Notes: a model not told the origin generated them from the sequence alone. Counted from the stretch's first letter, positions 49,258 to 62,362 are shown. The stretch is 64,000 nt of DNA from Pyrocephalus nanus (GCA_038380795.1 CM076276.1:14336001-14400000), one strand, 5' to 3'. Translations and numbers: made by a program.

Positions 49258-50927
49258 CTGGGAGCAGGGTTAAGGACAGCACAGGCTTTGGGAGGGGGGA
49301 GGCTGAGGCAAAGAACGCACCAAAAACCCTTCTCCCATCACAAACCCTTCTCCCGGGACATCTCCCACCTCCAGATCTCCCAGTCTGAGCACCCCAAACA
49401 GGCTCCAGCATGAAATCTTCCCCTGTTAATGTAAAGAGAGCAAACAAAGGCACCACAACCACCAGGACCCAGCCTGTACCCAATTCCTTGCTCCAGGATG
49501 TAAACCAGGACCCACCAGCCCTCAGCTAAGAGTAAGAGTATCCAAGTAGTAAGTGGTGATTTGCAGGAGTGTGAAATAACCCCAGAGCTGCTGGTTCCTG
49601 CTGCTGGGAGGACTAATAAAAATCATTTTTAAAAAAAAAAAAAAAGGTTTGGGGGGACTGAACAGGAGTTTCACAAATTGAGCATGAATGAGGGAACTGT
49701 TTTAGGAAAATAATTGGAAACATCTGGGTATGAATAAACCTTTTTGCTTCCAAACACACACACCTATGTGAGAGAGAAGGATACAGACATTGTCTTATTT
49801 CTGATAACAGCAATTCTGCTTTGGAAACCTCAACAAAAAACCCCCCTCCATGTTTATCCTTGCTGCTTTTAGAAGTATTTTATCTTTTCAGCACAAGATT
49901 TATTGCAGCATAAGATTAAGTGCAGGGCTGCAGATCAAACTACTTTTGCACCCACTGTCATTTATCCAGATGAGAAGGAAAAAGAGAAATCAGCAGGGTC
50001 AGGTCTTGCAGCTTCCCTAAAACCTGATCCCACCCCAATTCTTGTTTGAGAGGGGGCTTCAATTTGAAAAGCCAGAGCTGGGAATCAAATATGCCAGGCT
50101 TGGAAACCCACTTGTCTAAAAGGGAAATGCATGAAATCAGATAAAGAAATGAAATAACCCTCCTGGTCAGTGGAACAGGAGAAGCTCCTGCCCACAGCCC
50201 CAAGGACTTGTGCCCCTCTGAAATACCAACCTTGGTTTAATTTCTCCCTCCCTTAAATGACTCTTCCCTCATTTTTAACATCTTCAGGGGCTGGTTGGAT
50301 CCCCTTCCCTCTTGCCTAACTAGAAGCAGAGTGACAATCCTGCCCCACAGAGGACACAGCCTGAATGAGACCCAAACAAAGCCCAACCATGGCCACATCC
50401 TACTCACAATATTTGCATTGTCTGATGGGATCCACGTGAAACTCCCTATAAACAGAGCTCCTGTGCTATTCCCAGGGCTCCAGTATCATTCCCAGAGAAC
50501 CTGCAGTTGCATTCATTTCACTTATTATACTTGTAAATGAGGTTTTTGTTTTCCTTTAAAGTAATCAAAGTAAGAGCATGTGGATTTTGAACTGCTAAAA
50601 GGCTCTGCTGAGCTACCCCAGACCTTTCTTCAGGTGCTCTGCTCATCAGACCTCCAAAAAGATTTATCCTTTTAGTCTTCTAAATGATCTAATTGTGCTT
50701 TTGATGGTGAAACCATCACCTGCACGAGGAGAACTGTCACTGGAGTCCAAACCAGAGCCCCTCCCGTCCCCTGCCCATTTCACACCAGAGTTTGGTGTCT
50801 TTTGGGGTGGCAGAAGAGTTTGATTTTTCCAAGAGAAAAAGAAAGGCTGTGCCATCGTGCTCACAGATGTTTAGAGGCTGCCAGTGTTGTCAGCAGGGTC
50901 AGGCACAGCCACGGGTGGGAAAAGAGA

Positions 50928-51060
50928 CAAAAGCAAACTTGGGGTGGAAAAAAAACAAAAGCAAACTTGGGGTGGAAAAAAAAAACAAAAGCAAACTTGG
51001 GGTGGAAAAAAAAAACAAAAGCAAACTTGGGGTGGGAAAAAAACCAAAAGCAAACTTGTG
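50928..51060. repeat. Minisatellite, 28-30 bp unit, five copies
   Basis: gcaaacttgg begins at 50933, 50961, 50991, 51021 and 51050 (the last reads gcaaacttgtgg), giving periods of 28, 30, 30 and 29. The unit is a G-rich half (acttggggtgg) plus an A-rich half (aaaaaaacaaaagca); length changes occur in the A-run. A degenerate partial copy (gggtgggaaaagagacaaaa) precedes it. Confidence 0.95.
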
Positions 51061-52629
51061 GTGCCTTTGAAGAAAAGGCCAAAAAGGTGGAAGGAAGCCC
51101 ACTGAAAGGAACAGTTTTGCTTTGGCTGGAGAACAGACTGGAGAAGGAAGCCCCTGCTCAGGGGTTCAAGTGTTCCTGGGGATGCTCCTGTCCTGTCATT
51201 CCCAATCCCATCCCGAGGGGATGTGCTGGAGGGGTCTGAGCTGAGATGTCCCAGCCTGCTCAGCCCCTCCAACCCACCTTCTCCTCTTGCACCTGTGGCT
51301 CCCCCAAAGGTTTTAAGCCCCTGCCCTATTTATTTTCCCATCAGATTAATGACAGTGAAATCCCTAATTGGAAAGCGGGATTACCCCAATGGGACTAATC
51401 CTCCCTCCCGCCGGCACTCCCACAGCCAAGGGAATTTCAGTTCACTGCCCCTTCCTCACCCCAAAAGCTGGGACTGAACCCCTGGCTGGCAGCTTTTCCA
51501 GAGCCCCCCAAAGCCACCCAGCCCCCAAAGCAGGGCAGCAGTAGGTGATGCTGCCTGGCAGGGTGGGATTACAGTTCCCAGCATCCTTCCCACAGAGCCT
51601 TGGCCAGCTTGGAATGTCCATCATGGAAGAAAAGCCTCTTTCTTGTTTAATGGGAAAACACCCAGAGAAGAGAACAGAAGAAAAGGTGACAGAAGTCCGA
51701 GAGCAGCTCAGCACCAGCACAAACCGCAAGGATGTGGCTGGAGACAGAATTCCCCCATCACAAAAACCTTGTGGATGTTCCCACACAGCCTGTCCAGCTG
51801 TTTGACAACCAGAAGGTCCGGGAAGGTGAGGGTTGGTCCCACCAAACTCAGCCCCATCAGCCCTGGCTCATCGGGACCCTGCCGGGATCCTCCCGGTCCT
51901 CCCTCCCCAGCGGATCCGTGGAAACGGTGACTGTGCAAAACTGGGAATTTGGGAGGAGTCACCATGGCAACTGCTGCTCTGGAGGCCACGGTAGCACCGC
52001 CCAGTTTACCAGCAGCGACTTCCCAACTCGCTTCCAAGGGGGAAAGACGCGACACGGGGAGATCCAGAGGTGACTGCAGAGGGTCGGCTTCACATCGCTC
52101 CCTCTGGCACAAATTCCAGGGAAACGGCGTCTCCAGAGTCACTGGGCCCAGCTCCAGTTCCCCAGATGCCCTTTGGGAAGGAATGGGGAGGAGCAGAGCC
52201 CCGAGGGGCTTTCCTGGCTCACAGCACCGTTGTGGGGTCAGCACCGGCCCTCAGATTGAAATTTAATCCTGAGTTTAACCCCGTGGCAGCACAGAAAGCA
52301 GGCTCTGCCCCAAAATGCAGTGAATGATGCTGATGCTGTCCTGAGGCTGATGCTCTTCATCATTTCCCCATCATTTCACCATTTCCACTGGGTTTTACTG
52401 AAATCACCTCCAGGCAAAGACCAGTGGCTTGAAGATGAAGAGCTCTGGTTGCCAGAAGATGCCTCAGCACGGGCAAGACCTTTCCTTTCCTCCACTGTGC
52501 CAGTTTATCTTGTGAGGCCTTGATTTGGTTTAAGAAGAGAGATGGGAATTCAAGGGTGTGTTGGAAGAATTTCTAACATTTTAGTCAGCAAAACAACGTG
52601 GAGAATTCCTGTTTCTAGCAGACTTTCAC

Positions 52630-52830
52630 ATCATAAAATAGTGTGGGTTGGAAGGAACCTTTAAAGCTCATCTCCTTCCACCTCCTGCCATGGGCAGGGG
52701 CACCTTCCACTATCCCAGGTTGCTCCAAGCCCCGTCCAACCTGGCCTTGGACACTTCCAGGGATGGGGCAGCCACAGCTTCTCTGGGAAACCCATGCCAG
52801 GGCCTCCCTAACCTCACTGTAAAATCCTTA
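52630..52830 (-). mobile_element. CR1 LINE 3' fragment
   Basis: Antisense CR1: gtgtgggttggaaggaacct, cctgccatgggcaggggcac, ttgctccaagccccgtccaa, gcagccacagcttctctggg and ccatgccagggcctccctaa. Confidence 0.9.
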
Positions 52831-53694
52831 CACATCTGGAAGGGGATTTTCTGGGCTGCAGGTCAAAATCGTTATTTAAAACTTAAAATTTCTCTTAAAT
52901 AGAAAAATGAAAGGAAAATAAACTGCCTGGCTCGTTGGAAAGGTCACTTCTCAATATCTCTTTTTAAATTGCCTCGGTGCAGACCAGGCTGCCAGGCTTC
53001 AACCCTGGACTGTGTCTTGTTCCCTCTCCATCAGCCACTTCCCCACTCCAAATAAAGCCCAGAAACCTCCAGTGATGTGGGTGCAGGTCAGGCTCAGACA
53101 TCCCAGCACACAGACAATCCCTTCCCCAGGCAGTTCAGCCACTCTGCTCCTCCCCATTTGCAGGCAGATGATCTCTCCCCTCCCTCCCTCGAATTCTACA
53201 GATATTTCTGCAATAAACACAGCAAAAAAAATGCTGGGACTGTATTCCCACTGTGCCACAAACTCCAGTGCTTTCATCCCATGCCTTGTGATGGCACTCC
53301 TTAAAATTCCCAGGTCCTTCAGAAAGATCAGCCACAGCTTCACTTAAAATTCCCCAACCCACCCAATCCCACCCCTGATTCCCACGCTGGAAAAAGGCAG
53401 GAGCCACAGGACTCCCAGCAACTGAACCACTTGTGCTCGCTATTTTCACCTAATCTTATTACTTTTAAGCCAGTCAGGGGATTTTGGGAGCCTGAACCCA
53501 TTATTTTAAACGCTGGGATTTGGCAGGATTGTGGTTTTTCCTGTTCTATCTGCACCGACTGCACACGGTGCTGAGGAAGAACCCAAAGCTAGAAAAGCCA
53601 AGTTAGAGTTACAAGGAGAACATATGTTTACAGAGGAAGCAGCCAGCTGAAATTTCGGTTTTTATAGCTTAAGATGTGACTAATGCACTAAATA

Positions 53695-53701
53695 TACACA
53701 G

Positions 53702-53740
<39 letters not shown>

Positions 53741-53751
53741 CACACACATAT
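53695..53751. repeat. (CA)n(TA)n(CA)n compound microsatellite
   Basis: A CA block (about 53702-53722), a TA block (about 53722-53740) and a second shorter CA block, ending in catatctg. Alternating purine-pyrimidine throughout. Confidence 0.95.
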
Positions 53752-54011
53752 CTGAAAGACTGGAGTTTTCAGAGCACTCTGGGGATGTTCTGCTCATTAG
53801 GGAGCAGCAGGATTGGGTGTAATTCCTCCTCTGGAAAAATCACAGGCTTATTTTGCCTTTAGAAACCAGGCTGGTTGGAAATGTGAGGACCTGCCCGGAA
53901 CAACCCCCTCCCAGCTCACATCCATCCCCCAGCAATAGCAAGGAGGAGGCAGGAGAGGGGCTTGGTGTGTCCAGAAGACCTCAAGGCCAGGCCATGAGGA
54001 TGCCCACATTT

Positions 54012-54062
54012 TTCAGGAGGAATTTCTCCCTGGAAAGGGTGGTCAGGCAGTGGAAGGGGTGT
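54012..54062 (+). mobile_element. Possible CR1 LINE internal fragment
   Basis: ttcaggaggaatttctccct, ggaaagggtggtcaggcagt and ggaaggggt resemble the CR1 segment 'aatttcttc..ggaaagggt.gtcaggcattgg'. Short and diverged. Confidence 0.5.
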
Positions 54063-54563
54063 GTTGCCCCAATCCCAGCAAATTACAGCAATCACACTTC
54101 CCGTGCCACCAGTGCCCAAAACAACTTTAAAACCTGCAATATCCACCTCATCCTGTAGGAGAGTAACAGAGAACAGCCCAAACTTAATGATATTTGGTAA
54201 ATAGGAGCAAGAAAAAAATAAGGAGGGGAGGAAAAAAAAAAAAAAAAAAGGTACAGAACTGGAAGAAAAATGAGTCAGAATAAAATTCCCAAGAGGCAGC
54301 ACTGGCTGGTGCTGGCATAATTTTAAGGAACATTCTTATTTTTAAAAAGTTGATTGATTAAAGTTATTTTTAGTGCCCATACTGCACTGGATCACTCGGG
54401 TCCATTTGCTTAGGAATTGTAGAACAAAATGAGGCAGCTGCACTTCAGCAAAATTTACCTCCCACAAGCACAGCAGGTTCCAGCCCTGAGCATCCCAGAT
54501 GTGCCCCATGTGTTGCAGCCAGGGCACCCCAAACCTGGAAGACTCCCCTGTTGTGATGTGCAG

Positions 54564-54835
54564 GAACAGAATCGTGGAATGGGTTTGGTTGGAAGGGAAC
54601 TTAAAGATCATCCAATTCCACCCCCTGCCCATGTCCTGTCCAACCTGGCCTTGGACACTTCCAGGGATGAGGCAGTCACAGCTTCTCTGGGCAACCTGTG
54701 CCAGGGCCTGCCCACCCTCACAGGGAAGGATTCCTTCCCAATATCCCACCTATCCCTGCCCTCTGGCAGTGGGAAGCCATTCCCATATGTCCTGTCCCTC
54801 CAGACCCTTGTAAATTGTCTCTTGTAAATCCACCC
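54564..54835 (-). mobile_element. CR1 LINE 3' fragment with small internal deletion
   Basis: Antisense CR1: atcgtggaatgggtttggtt, ccaattccaccccctgccca, then tgtcctgtccaacctggcct (the 'gggcagggacaccttccac..ttgctccaagccc' part is missing), ctatccctgccctctggcag, tgggaagccattcccatatg and tgtccctccagacccttgta. Confidence 0.88.
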
Positions 54836-55752
54836 AAACAAGAGCGTTCCACGCTTGCTGAATTCCCAGCCATCCCTCACCCAGCCAGGAGACAGGGACA
54901 GGAGCAGTGTTTTGCCTGGTCCCTCTGTCTGCCTGACTCACCTGATTAAAATAGATAGGAGCACCGATGCAGCAGTGCCAGGCGAGGGGGAGCAATCAGA
55001 GCAGGTAATTGCCTGAGAGAGACGGGCGTGGGTGAGACACCAAATCCTGGGAATCAGGGTCATGAAGGGCAGGGAGCTGCAGCCTCGGGGGTGGCTCAGT
55101 GTCATGGCAACCTGGAGATGCAGCCTGGCTTCCTGAGCTGCTGCTGATGCTGCTGCTGGGGGGGGACACCCCAAACAGGAGGCTGAGCCCCCAAACAGCT
55201 CCTGGGCCAGCTCTGTTGGGTGATGGGGACACGGGATGGGGAGATTTGGGTCCGGCCCTGCTGAGCTGAGCTCACACACCAAGGAGAGGTGGGGCAGAGC
55301 TCCTGGGGGGTGTTTTGCTCTTTGGGTTCGTGATTTCTCCCATTTACACCAGTATCCTGGTGGGTTGGAGAAGGGGAACGACCTTCCTCACGCTCTCGGG
55401 GCTGAGGAGTAGGAGCTGTCACCCACAGGGGACAAACATCACAGTGTCCCCTTCTGAGGAAGGTCAGTCCAGGATGAAGTTGCTCCAGGGCTGCAGCTCC
55501 CCTGGAAGCACATTTACATCCCATTTGCTTTTTTTTTATCCCTGACAAAATGCACCCCATTCCCAGCCTGCCCCGAGTCGATGGCTCCACTGCCTCCAAA
55601 ACAACACCCTCGGGAAACCAAACTCAGCTGGAATCCTGCACATCCAAAGGGAATGGCCTTGGCTTTACAAGAACAAGCAAGCAAAGCAAGCCAACTTTGC
55701 ACAAGTCCCTTTTGCAGACGGGAATACCAGCACAGGAAGATTCCTGATTCTC

Positions 55753-55882
55753 TGAGAATCCCCCAGAATGGTTTGGGTTGGAAGGGACCTTCAAGCTCAT
55801 CACATTCCAAGCCTCTGCCACGGGCAGGGACACTTCCCACTATGCCAGGTTGCTCCAAGCCCCGTCCAGCCTGGCTTTGAAC
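55753..55882 (-). mobile_element. CR1 LINE 3' fragment
   Basis: Antisense CR1: agaatggtttgggttggaag, ctctgccacgggcagggaca and ttgctccaagccccgtccag, ending in ctggctttgaactggg. About 130 bp. Confidence 0.87.
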
Positions 55883-56313
55883 TGGGTTTTTCTTCCCTTT
55901 CTTAGATGCTTCAGGTGTTTTCCACACCCTTAATGTCCCACCACGGCTTTCAGGGCTGGTGTTTGCACAGGGCACAGTGTCAGAACAGCCTGGGATGGTT
56001 CCAAAAGTCTTACAAATGTCATTTATTACCAGCATTGATCCCTATTTAATGATCCAAACTGCTCCCAGAGAGGGAGGTTTCCATCAGCCTCATCCAGTCT
56101 CCCTCCACGTGGGTTTTTCATGTTAAAATTGGGTCACTCACACCACAAATTTGTTGCCTTTTAAAATTCAATGAGCCCCAGAGCCCTTATCCAGGATTTC
56201 TCAATATTTACAGTCCTCCAATGGGATCTGGCCATGGCTGCTGAGCTGCTTTGGGCTGAACTTCAGAGGCTTTTTGGGTAAAGCCCAAAAAACCCACTCT
56301 TTGTATAGAGAAA

Positions 56314-56453
56314 GATAATAATAATAATAATAATAAATAATGATAATAATAATATCTGTCATGATAATAAAAATAGTGACTGTGATGATGATAATTATTA
56401 TAATGATAATAAACTACGATGATAATAATAATAATGATGATAACGATGATGGT
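56314..56453. repeat. (TAA)n/(GAT)n AT-rich microsatellite
   Basis: About 140 bp of ataat, gataat and gatgat triplets (TAA, GAT and mixed) with short interruptions such as atctgtcatg and agtgactg. It generates runs of Ile/Asn/Asp or Tyr/His codons in spurious open frames. Confidence 0.95.
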
Positions 56454-56776
56454 CAAGTTAATAATGGAAAAGCAAATCATCTGTGGGACAGGGATGAGCA
56501 AAGGACAAGAAGGACAGGGGGGAGGAGCCAGACCCAGCCCAGGGCTCTCCAGGGCAGCCCAATCCTGCTGCCTGTGGTGGAATGGGATGAGTCACTGAGC
56601 AAACACCAGGAATGAGCAGCAAACAGCTCCAGCACAGCAGAATCAACCTGCTCCTCTGCTCATCAATCCTGCCACCGGGCCCAAACCCCACCCCAACCAG
56701 CCTTGGGGGGGGATTTTGGTGCCTTCCCACTTTCTGTTCCCTGCCTGAGCACCCTTGGCACCCAAGAGACACATCT

Positions 56777-56853
56777 GATGGTTGGGGTGTCCTGTGCAGG
56801 GCCCTGATGATCCCTGTGGGTCCCTTCCAACTCAGGAGATTCCACAATTCTAC
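56777..56853 (+). mobile_element. CR1 LINE terminal fragment
   Basis: gatggttggggtgtcctgtg, cagggccctgatgatccctg, gggtcccttccaactcagga and gattccacaattct are the sense end of the subtype seen at 31889-32290. Confidence 0.82.
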
Positions 56854-59177
56854 AAACACCAAGTTTTAGGAATTTTCCAACCCTACCCTTGCTCTCCTCA
56901 GCCAGCACAGCTCCTTCCTCTAACTCAGCCATGGAAAACTTCAGTCCTGCTCCCAAAGAGCTGAACATTTTGCAGCTGGAATCTCGTGATGGATTTGCAT
57001 AAGCAGCAACATCCATCACTGACAGATAACCCTCACCTACCCCAGCACTGCCATTTGATGGATTGACCTGCTCTGTTCAAAGAGAGAATTACTGGGAGAG
57101 CAAAGAGGTTTGGGTGTTTTTTTTTTTGTTTTTTTTTTTTTTTCCTGGCTGCAATATTGAAATAAAAGGGAGGGGGATAAAATAAAATCCCCAATCAAAC
57201 ACTTCATGCTACACTTGGATCCATGGCACATTCTTGTGATGAATAGAGGCAATTATTTTTCAGAATAATTTAAGCAGCTTGGATTCAAGGGGCAGTTCAG
57301 AGTGACATTGAAATGAGCTCAAATTCAAACCAAGCTTTATTATCAGCTGGTGATTTTCGACTTATTGCCTCAAAGAGCTCCATGTCCCACATTTGCAGAG
57401 CAATAACTCCCCAAATTACAATGAACTCAGCAGGTGAGGGACCCCAGTGCCAGAGCTGCTTTGTGCCTGGGGGTGCTCTGGGGTCAGGCAGGTGATGGGG
57501 ATGCCATGCAGGGCCCTGTGTGCCATTGGGGACATTACAATGACAGAGGTGACACATGGCAGTGTCCCAGGGGGGGCTGACCATCCTCTCCCACCCTTTT
57601 CACACTCCCCAAAACCTCCCAGGTTCTCAGCCCTTCCCTTGGGCTGTCACAGGGGCACCGGTGATCCCGGCTGGATGGATTCACCCGAGAGCTGGGACAC
57701 ATCCCTGTGTTTTAGCAGCTCTAATGCCAGGATAAACACATTCCCACACATCCACAGAGATGTTCTCCACCAGTCTCCTTGTGCACAGCCCTGCTGGCAC
57801 TCATTCCCACCCACCCAGGCACTCAAATCCCACCCCAGGGCTGGGGTGAGGGGACACCCAGAGGCTCTGGGATGAGGATGCTGCACTGGGAAGGGGTGAA
57901 TGTCCCTGGAAGTGTCTTTTTGCAGCCATCTGAAACCAGCTGTGAGCCAACAGCTGTCCCAGCCAGGCTCTGGCAAGCCAGGAAAAGCCCCCCCAAAGAG
58001 CCTGAATTGTTCTCTCTGCTTGCCTCTGCTATCTCTTGCTTCTGCCTCCAACTGGAACATCACCAAAATAAATAAACAGAGTATCTCAAGATGCAGCTGA
58101 GAGAAAGAAAGGAGGAGTGCTGGCCATCCCTTTGGAGCTGGGGGAAAGGAGCCAATCCTCAGCAGATTTTCAGGCCACACAAGGTTCAGACTTGGAGTCT
58201 CTAAGCCAGACCTCCAGGTCTGCAGCTGCAAAGCAGCTCCACGAAAGCCCAGCTGAAATCAGTGAGCCACGAGGGATGGTCACATCTCCCCCACTCCATG
58301 GGTGGGAGATGATCCCCCAGGATCTTTCCCTGCCACTGGCATGGCCAAGCCAGCCCTGAGCAGGACAGGCTGGGGAGCTCAAGGTAAGGATGCTGCTGGA
58401 AATGGGATTTCCTTCCCAGCTTCCCTCAGCCTTGCTGAGGAAATAGCAATCAATCCCCAAATATCTGTGCTGGTGGAGAACCCATCAGACAGACAGACAC
58501 AGGCAGTGCATAAATCACCCAAGTGCCCAACAGGACTCTTTTTTCTGCATTATTTTTTCATTTCAAACCTTTCAGCCCAGCCAGACCCTCTCCAGTCAGC
58601 ACCAGCAGGCACTGGGAGGAGGTGAGTGGCTGCTCCATGACCCAGCAGGGAATGGCCCCATCCATCTCCTGCTCAAGGCTGACAAGTGAAATTGCTTCAC
58701 ATCCTCCACAAAATGCGTGGAATGGAACCAGGATCTATTTTAACACCTATTCAAAGGGACACTCTCAAGCAGCCGAGGTCCAAAACGAGAGATTTCGTAA
58801 ACAAAGCAACCAAACAAAAGACTTACAAAGCTTGATATTAATAGAAAAGTTATTGGGCTGCTTTACCCCCCTTTCCTTTCACACAGCAATAAAAGAAAGC
58901 TTCTTAAAAATTCCCCCTGCAGTGTTTACAACCCAAACAAACAACATTATTCTGACACACCAGAAACGAGCCCGACCAGGAGCCAGAGCTGCAGAGGGGG
59001 CACAGGGGGCAGCTCGAGGAGAGGGGACAGAAAACTTTAACTCCCTTATCCCTCCCCTTTTCACCCCTGTCCCCAAATTCTCCTACCAGCAACGGTGGGA
59101 TTCCCCAGGAGGATGTTCCTGTCTCTTGCAGGGGTCCTGGTGGTGCTGCTGCAAAATCAGCACGGAAGGAGCAGAGC

Positions 59178-59429
59178 CTAAAGGGACTCCAAGAAAGCTG
59201 GAGAGAGACTTTGTGCAAGGGATGGAGGGATGGGTCAAGGGGGGATGGCTTCCCACTGCCAGAGGGCAGGGTTGGATGGGATATTGGGAAGGAATTCTTC
59301 CCTGGGAGAGGGTTGAGGCCCTGGCACAGGTTGCTCAGAGAAGCTGTGGCGTCCCTGGAAGTGTCCAAGGCCAGGTTGGAAAGGGCTTGGAGCAACCCGG
59401 GCTAGTGGAAGGTGTCCCTGCCCTCTGGC
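59178..59429 (+). mobile_element. CR1 LINE 3' fragment, truncated and chimeric at its 3' end
   Basis: Sense CR1: aaagggactccaagaaagct, ggatgggtcaaggggggatg, gagggcagggttggatggga, ggccctggcacaggttgctc and gtgtccaaggccaggttgga to ctagtggaaggtgtccctgcc. Instead of the usual 'catggcaggggtggaactgg' it then continues ctctggcagtgggaagccat, which is antisense CR1 sequence (compare 54754-54780). Confidence 0.88.
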
Positions 59430-62362
59430 AGTGGGAAGCCATTCCCACTTTCATTCCCTCCCTTTCACCTCCTGGCAGCCCCAGCTGTACAAGCACGGGA
59501 GATGCTCAGAAAAGCCACGAGCAAAGCCTTGTCTAGCCGGGTCCTGGGCTGGAAAAATGAAAAAGGAGTTGCAATTTGCACTTTAAATGAGTTAATGCTC
59601 CTCAAGTGCTCTCGTGTCAGAGCCAACGGGCACAAAATGCTAATTCAGCTCCAGCAATCAATGGGGCCTTTCTGAGAAGTGCCTGGAAACAGAAAGGAGG
59701 GTTTTAAAGAGGCAAACAGCTGAAATTCATTACTTCCCTTTAGTCTGGGAGCTGGCAAAGCAGGAGGTTCCTGAGGGCAAGTTCAGGTACTCCCGGTAGC
59801 TGTGATGAAACAGGGATGGGCAGGATGCCACTCTCCATTTCACTGGAAGGAAGAAGACTTAAAGGACCAGAGAGGATGGAACCAGAACCAGCAGCTCATC
59901 AGATGTGGGAATGACCCAGGTTGGGCAGTGATCACATCCCCAACACTGATCCACGGGAGCACTTGGGGAAGGATTTGCCTGCAGGGATCGATGGAGTTTG
60001 GGCCAAGGGAAACAGAGCTGCAGCCTAGCTATCTCCTGATTCACCAGGTCTCCAAGAGGATATTTATTTAGCAATTGAATTTAAAAAAAAAAAAGATCAC
60101 TTAAAGGTATTTGGAAAGACTGCAGCAAAATACGGCCTTTCCTTGGGAGAGAATTCCTCATCCGGTTCCCTCATCTAATAACCCTCCTCAGCACCTCTCA
60201 CAGCTTTCAAAAGAGGAAAAAATCACCAGGAAAAACACTCCTGGGATGGGATGCCTGTGGACATCAGCAAAGCTTCGGGGAAAACCCATAAAACTCGATC
60301 TCTTTGAGGTTTTTCTTGTGCACAGACTCAGACCAGCCCCCGACACCCACAGTGTTTGGGGTGTGCTGTGTGGGGAGACTCCTCCCCACCCCAGGCAGGA
60401 CAGCAGGAAGCCAAAGGAGAACCCATATCCACTGCACGCTGAAATGAGCTCAGAGAGGGGGTTTTGGCTGCCTTTCCTCGGGGCTAAATGGTTATAAAAC
60501 TCATTTTTCATGGTGTTTGCACTGGAGAGCGACAGGGACCAGCCAGAGCTCAGAGAGGGCTGGCTGAGCCAGGATAGAAATCCTCAGGATTTGGCCCATC
60601 TCCCTGTGTGTTTGCCTCCTGAGGGGGCTGCAGGGGACAGGCTCTTTGCTTTGGCCACTGATGGGCATTCTGATGTTAAGCTGCAGCAGTTGAGTGATGG
60701 CTTTCAGGGTCTGGTCCTCGCTCGGGCACAGCTGTAAACCCGACCAGCGCTGGCCCTGATCCAGCAAAGCACTCAAACCAACCTCCTCCTGCGGATTTCA
60801 GCCAGGCTCAGAGCGGGGCAGGGCTGTAAATGCAGGGTGAGGATGAAGCACCAGGAGGGGAGGATGTGATGCTGCCTGATTTTGGGGTCAGCAACCAGCG
60901 ATGGGGCAGGAGGGGAGTTCCCAGGACATCCCCATGGTGTCCCTTACACACATTTCAGCATCGAGCCAGGCCTAAGGGAGCATATAATGATGGGCACTGG
61001 TGGCACACAGATGATTACCCCGAATTTCTCAAGTTTTCCAGTTCAGTTTTCATCATCTCAATCCTCTCCTTTTAAAAAAATACCCCTGTGGGTTGATTTC
61101 CAAGAGTGTGAGTGGAACCCAGGGCTTTCAGCTTCAACTGGGCCATTCTGTGGCAACGAGGAGTTGGCATCTTGAAGAACAACCCCCCTGTGGTGTTTCT
61201 GCCGTTCAATAACAGAGGGAAGATAAAACATGGGTTCAAATAAAATCTCAAGGCATCACAGGACACACAGAGCTGCAGGCAGGTTTCCAGGCTGAGCTGG
61301 AAAGCAATAAACTCCAGCTGAATGCAGCAATTCCCACCTCAGGCTGAACTCTGCTGGAGGAGTTCTGGCCTGTATATGCCAATCTCCTTTTCCTGGATAT
61401 AAAATGAAACATAAGACAGGTAGAAATTCATTTGCAAGCACAGACAGGCTGGGGAAAATCAGAAAAGACACTCCACAAGAAGCAGCCTGGGCAACCCTTT
61501 GGAAAAGCTTTGCGCTGCTCCTCTGGGAGAACGTGTCTCATGGATTTAGTTCCAAGCTACTCCATGCTCAACTCGTTAGATGTGCATAATAAATCCAGGG
61601 AAATCCCTAAACCCCTCTCTGTAGGTTAATTCTGGGTGTTTTTAACACTTGGTGTGTCTGAAGGGGTCAAAGGCTTCGAGTGGGCGAGTTGTCCTTCCAC
61701 GAGTCGATGTCTCACCTCCAGCCCCAAGTGCTGTGTCTGAGCTGCCCCAAGAGCCTTCCCTGGCCTGGATTCTCCCAAAAAGAAGGGCATTTGGAGGTGC
61801 AGGCACTGCACACTTCAGGCCCTTCCTAACTTTTCCCTGTGTGCCTCCCCTGGGGAAGCTCCAGCACATCCAACCTGGTTAGGACACCGAGCTGCAGTGC
61901 TCGTCACCTGATGAAAGCCCTCAAGACCTGGCGGTACCAAAACTCATTTAGCACAGTTAATTGCAGCCCTAATGAACGTGAATCTTGCCCCCCTGTGGTT
62001 TTGACATGATTGCTTTCTCTACCTGTTCTCGCTGGAAGATTCTGGAGAGGATATTCCGGCCTGGCTCTGTGGAACCCAAGAGGCTCCTCTGGAGATGGGT
62101 GTGATGCAACAAGGCATCTCCTCTCTCTCCCTCTGGTCCATGGCAATCAACCATTGAAGCAAACCTGTCCCCTAAAAGATTCCTGTGCCCTTCTCTGTGC
62201 CCTGACCAAGGTGAGAGTGGGAACGGCCTCTTCTTCTGGTTTTTACATCAGGGCCAGAGGTTTCCAGGGTTCTCAGTGTAAATACCAGCTTGGGGACCTC
62301 AGCATCTCCTGTGCATCTCTGCCTCTAAATGGCTTCAATCCACAGCCTGGTTATCTCCAGTT

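Noticed and set aside
50928..51060. CRISPR-like array (regular repeats)
   Set aside because: Units are contiguous with no spacers, and the DNA is vertebrate.
50802..51239. Open frames with repeated TKANLGWKK-like or VCFCFFFPPQ-like peptides
   Set aside because: Produced by the 28-30 bp minisatellite; the period drifts between 28 and 30, and no gene context supports translation.
58523..59536. 337-codon plus-strand open frame, the longest in the window
   Set aside because: Its second half is a translation of a CR1 3' end (59178-59429), and the first half matches no family I know. It has no splice-compatible context with the gene.
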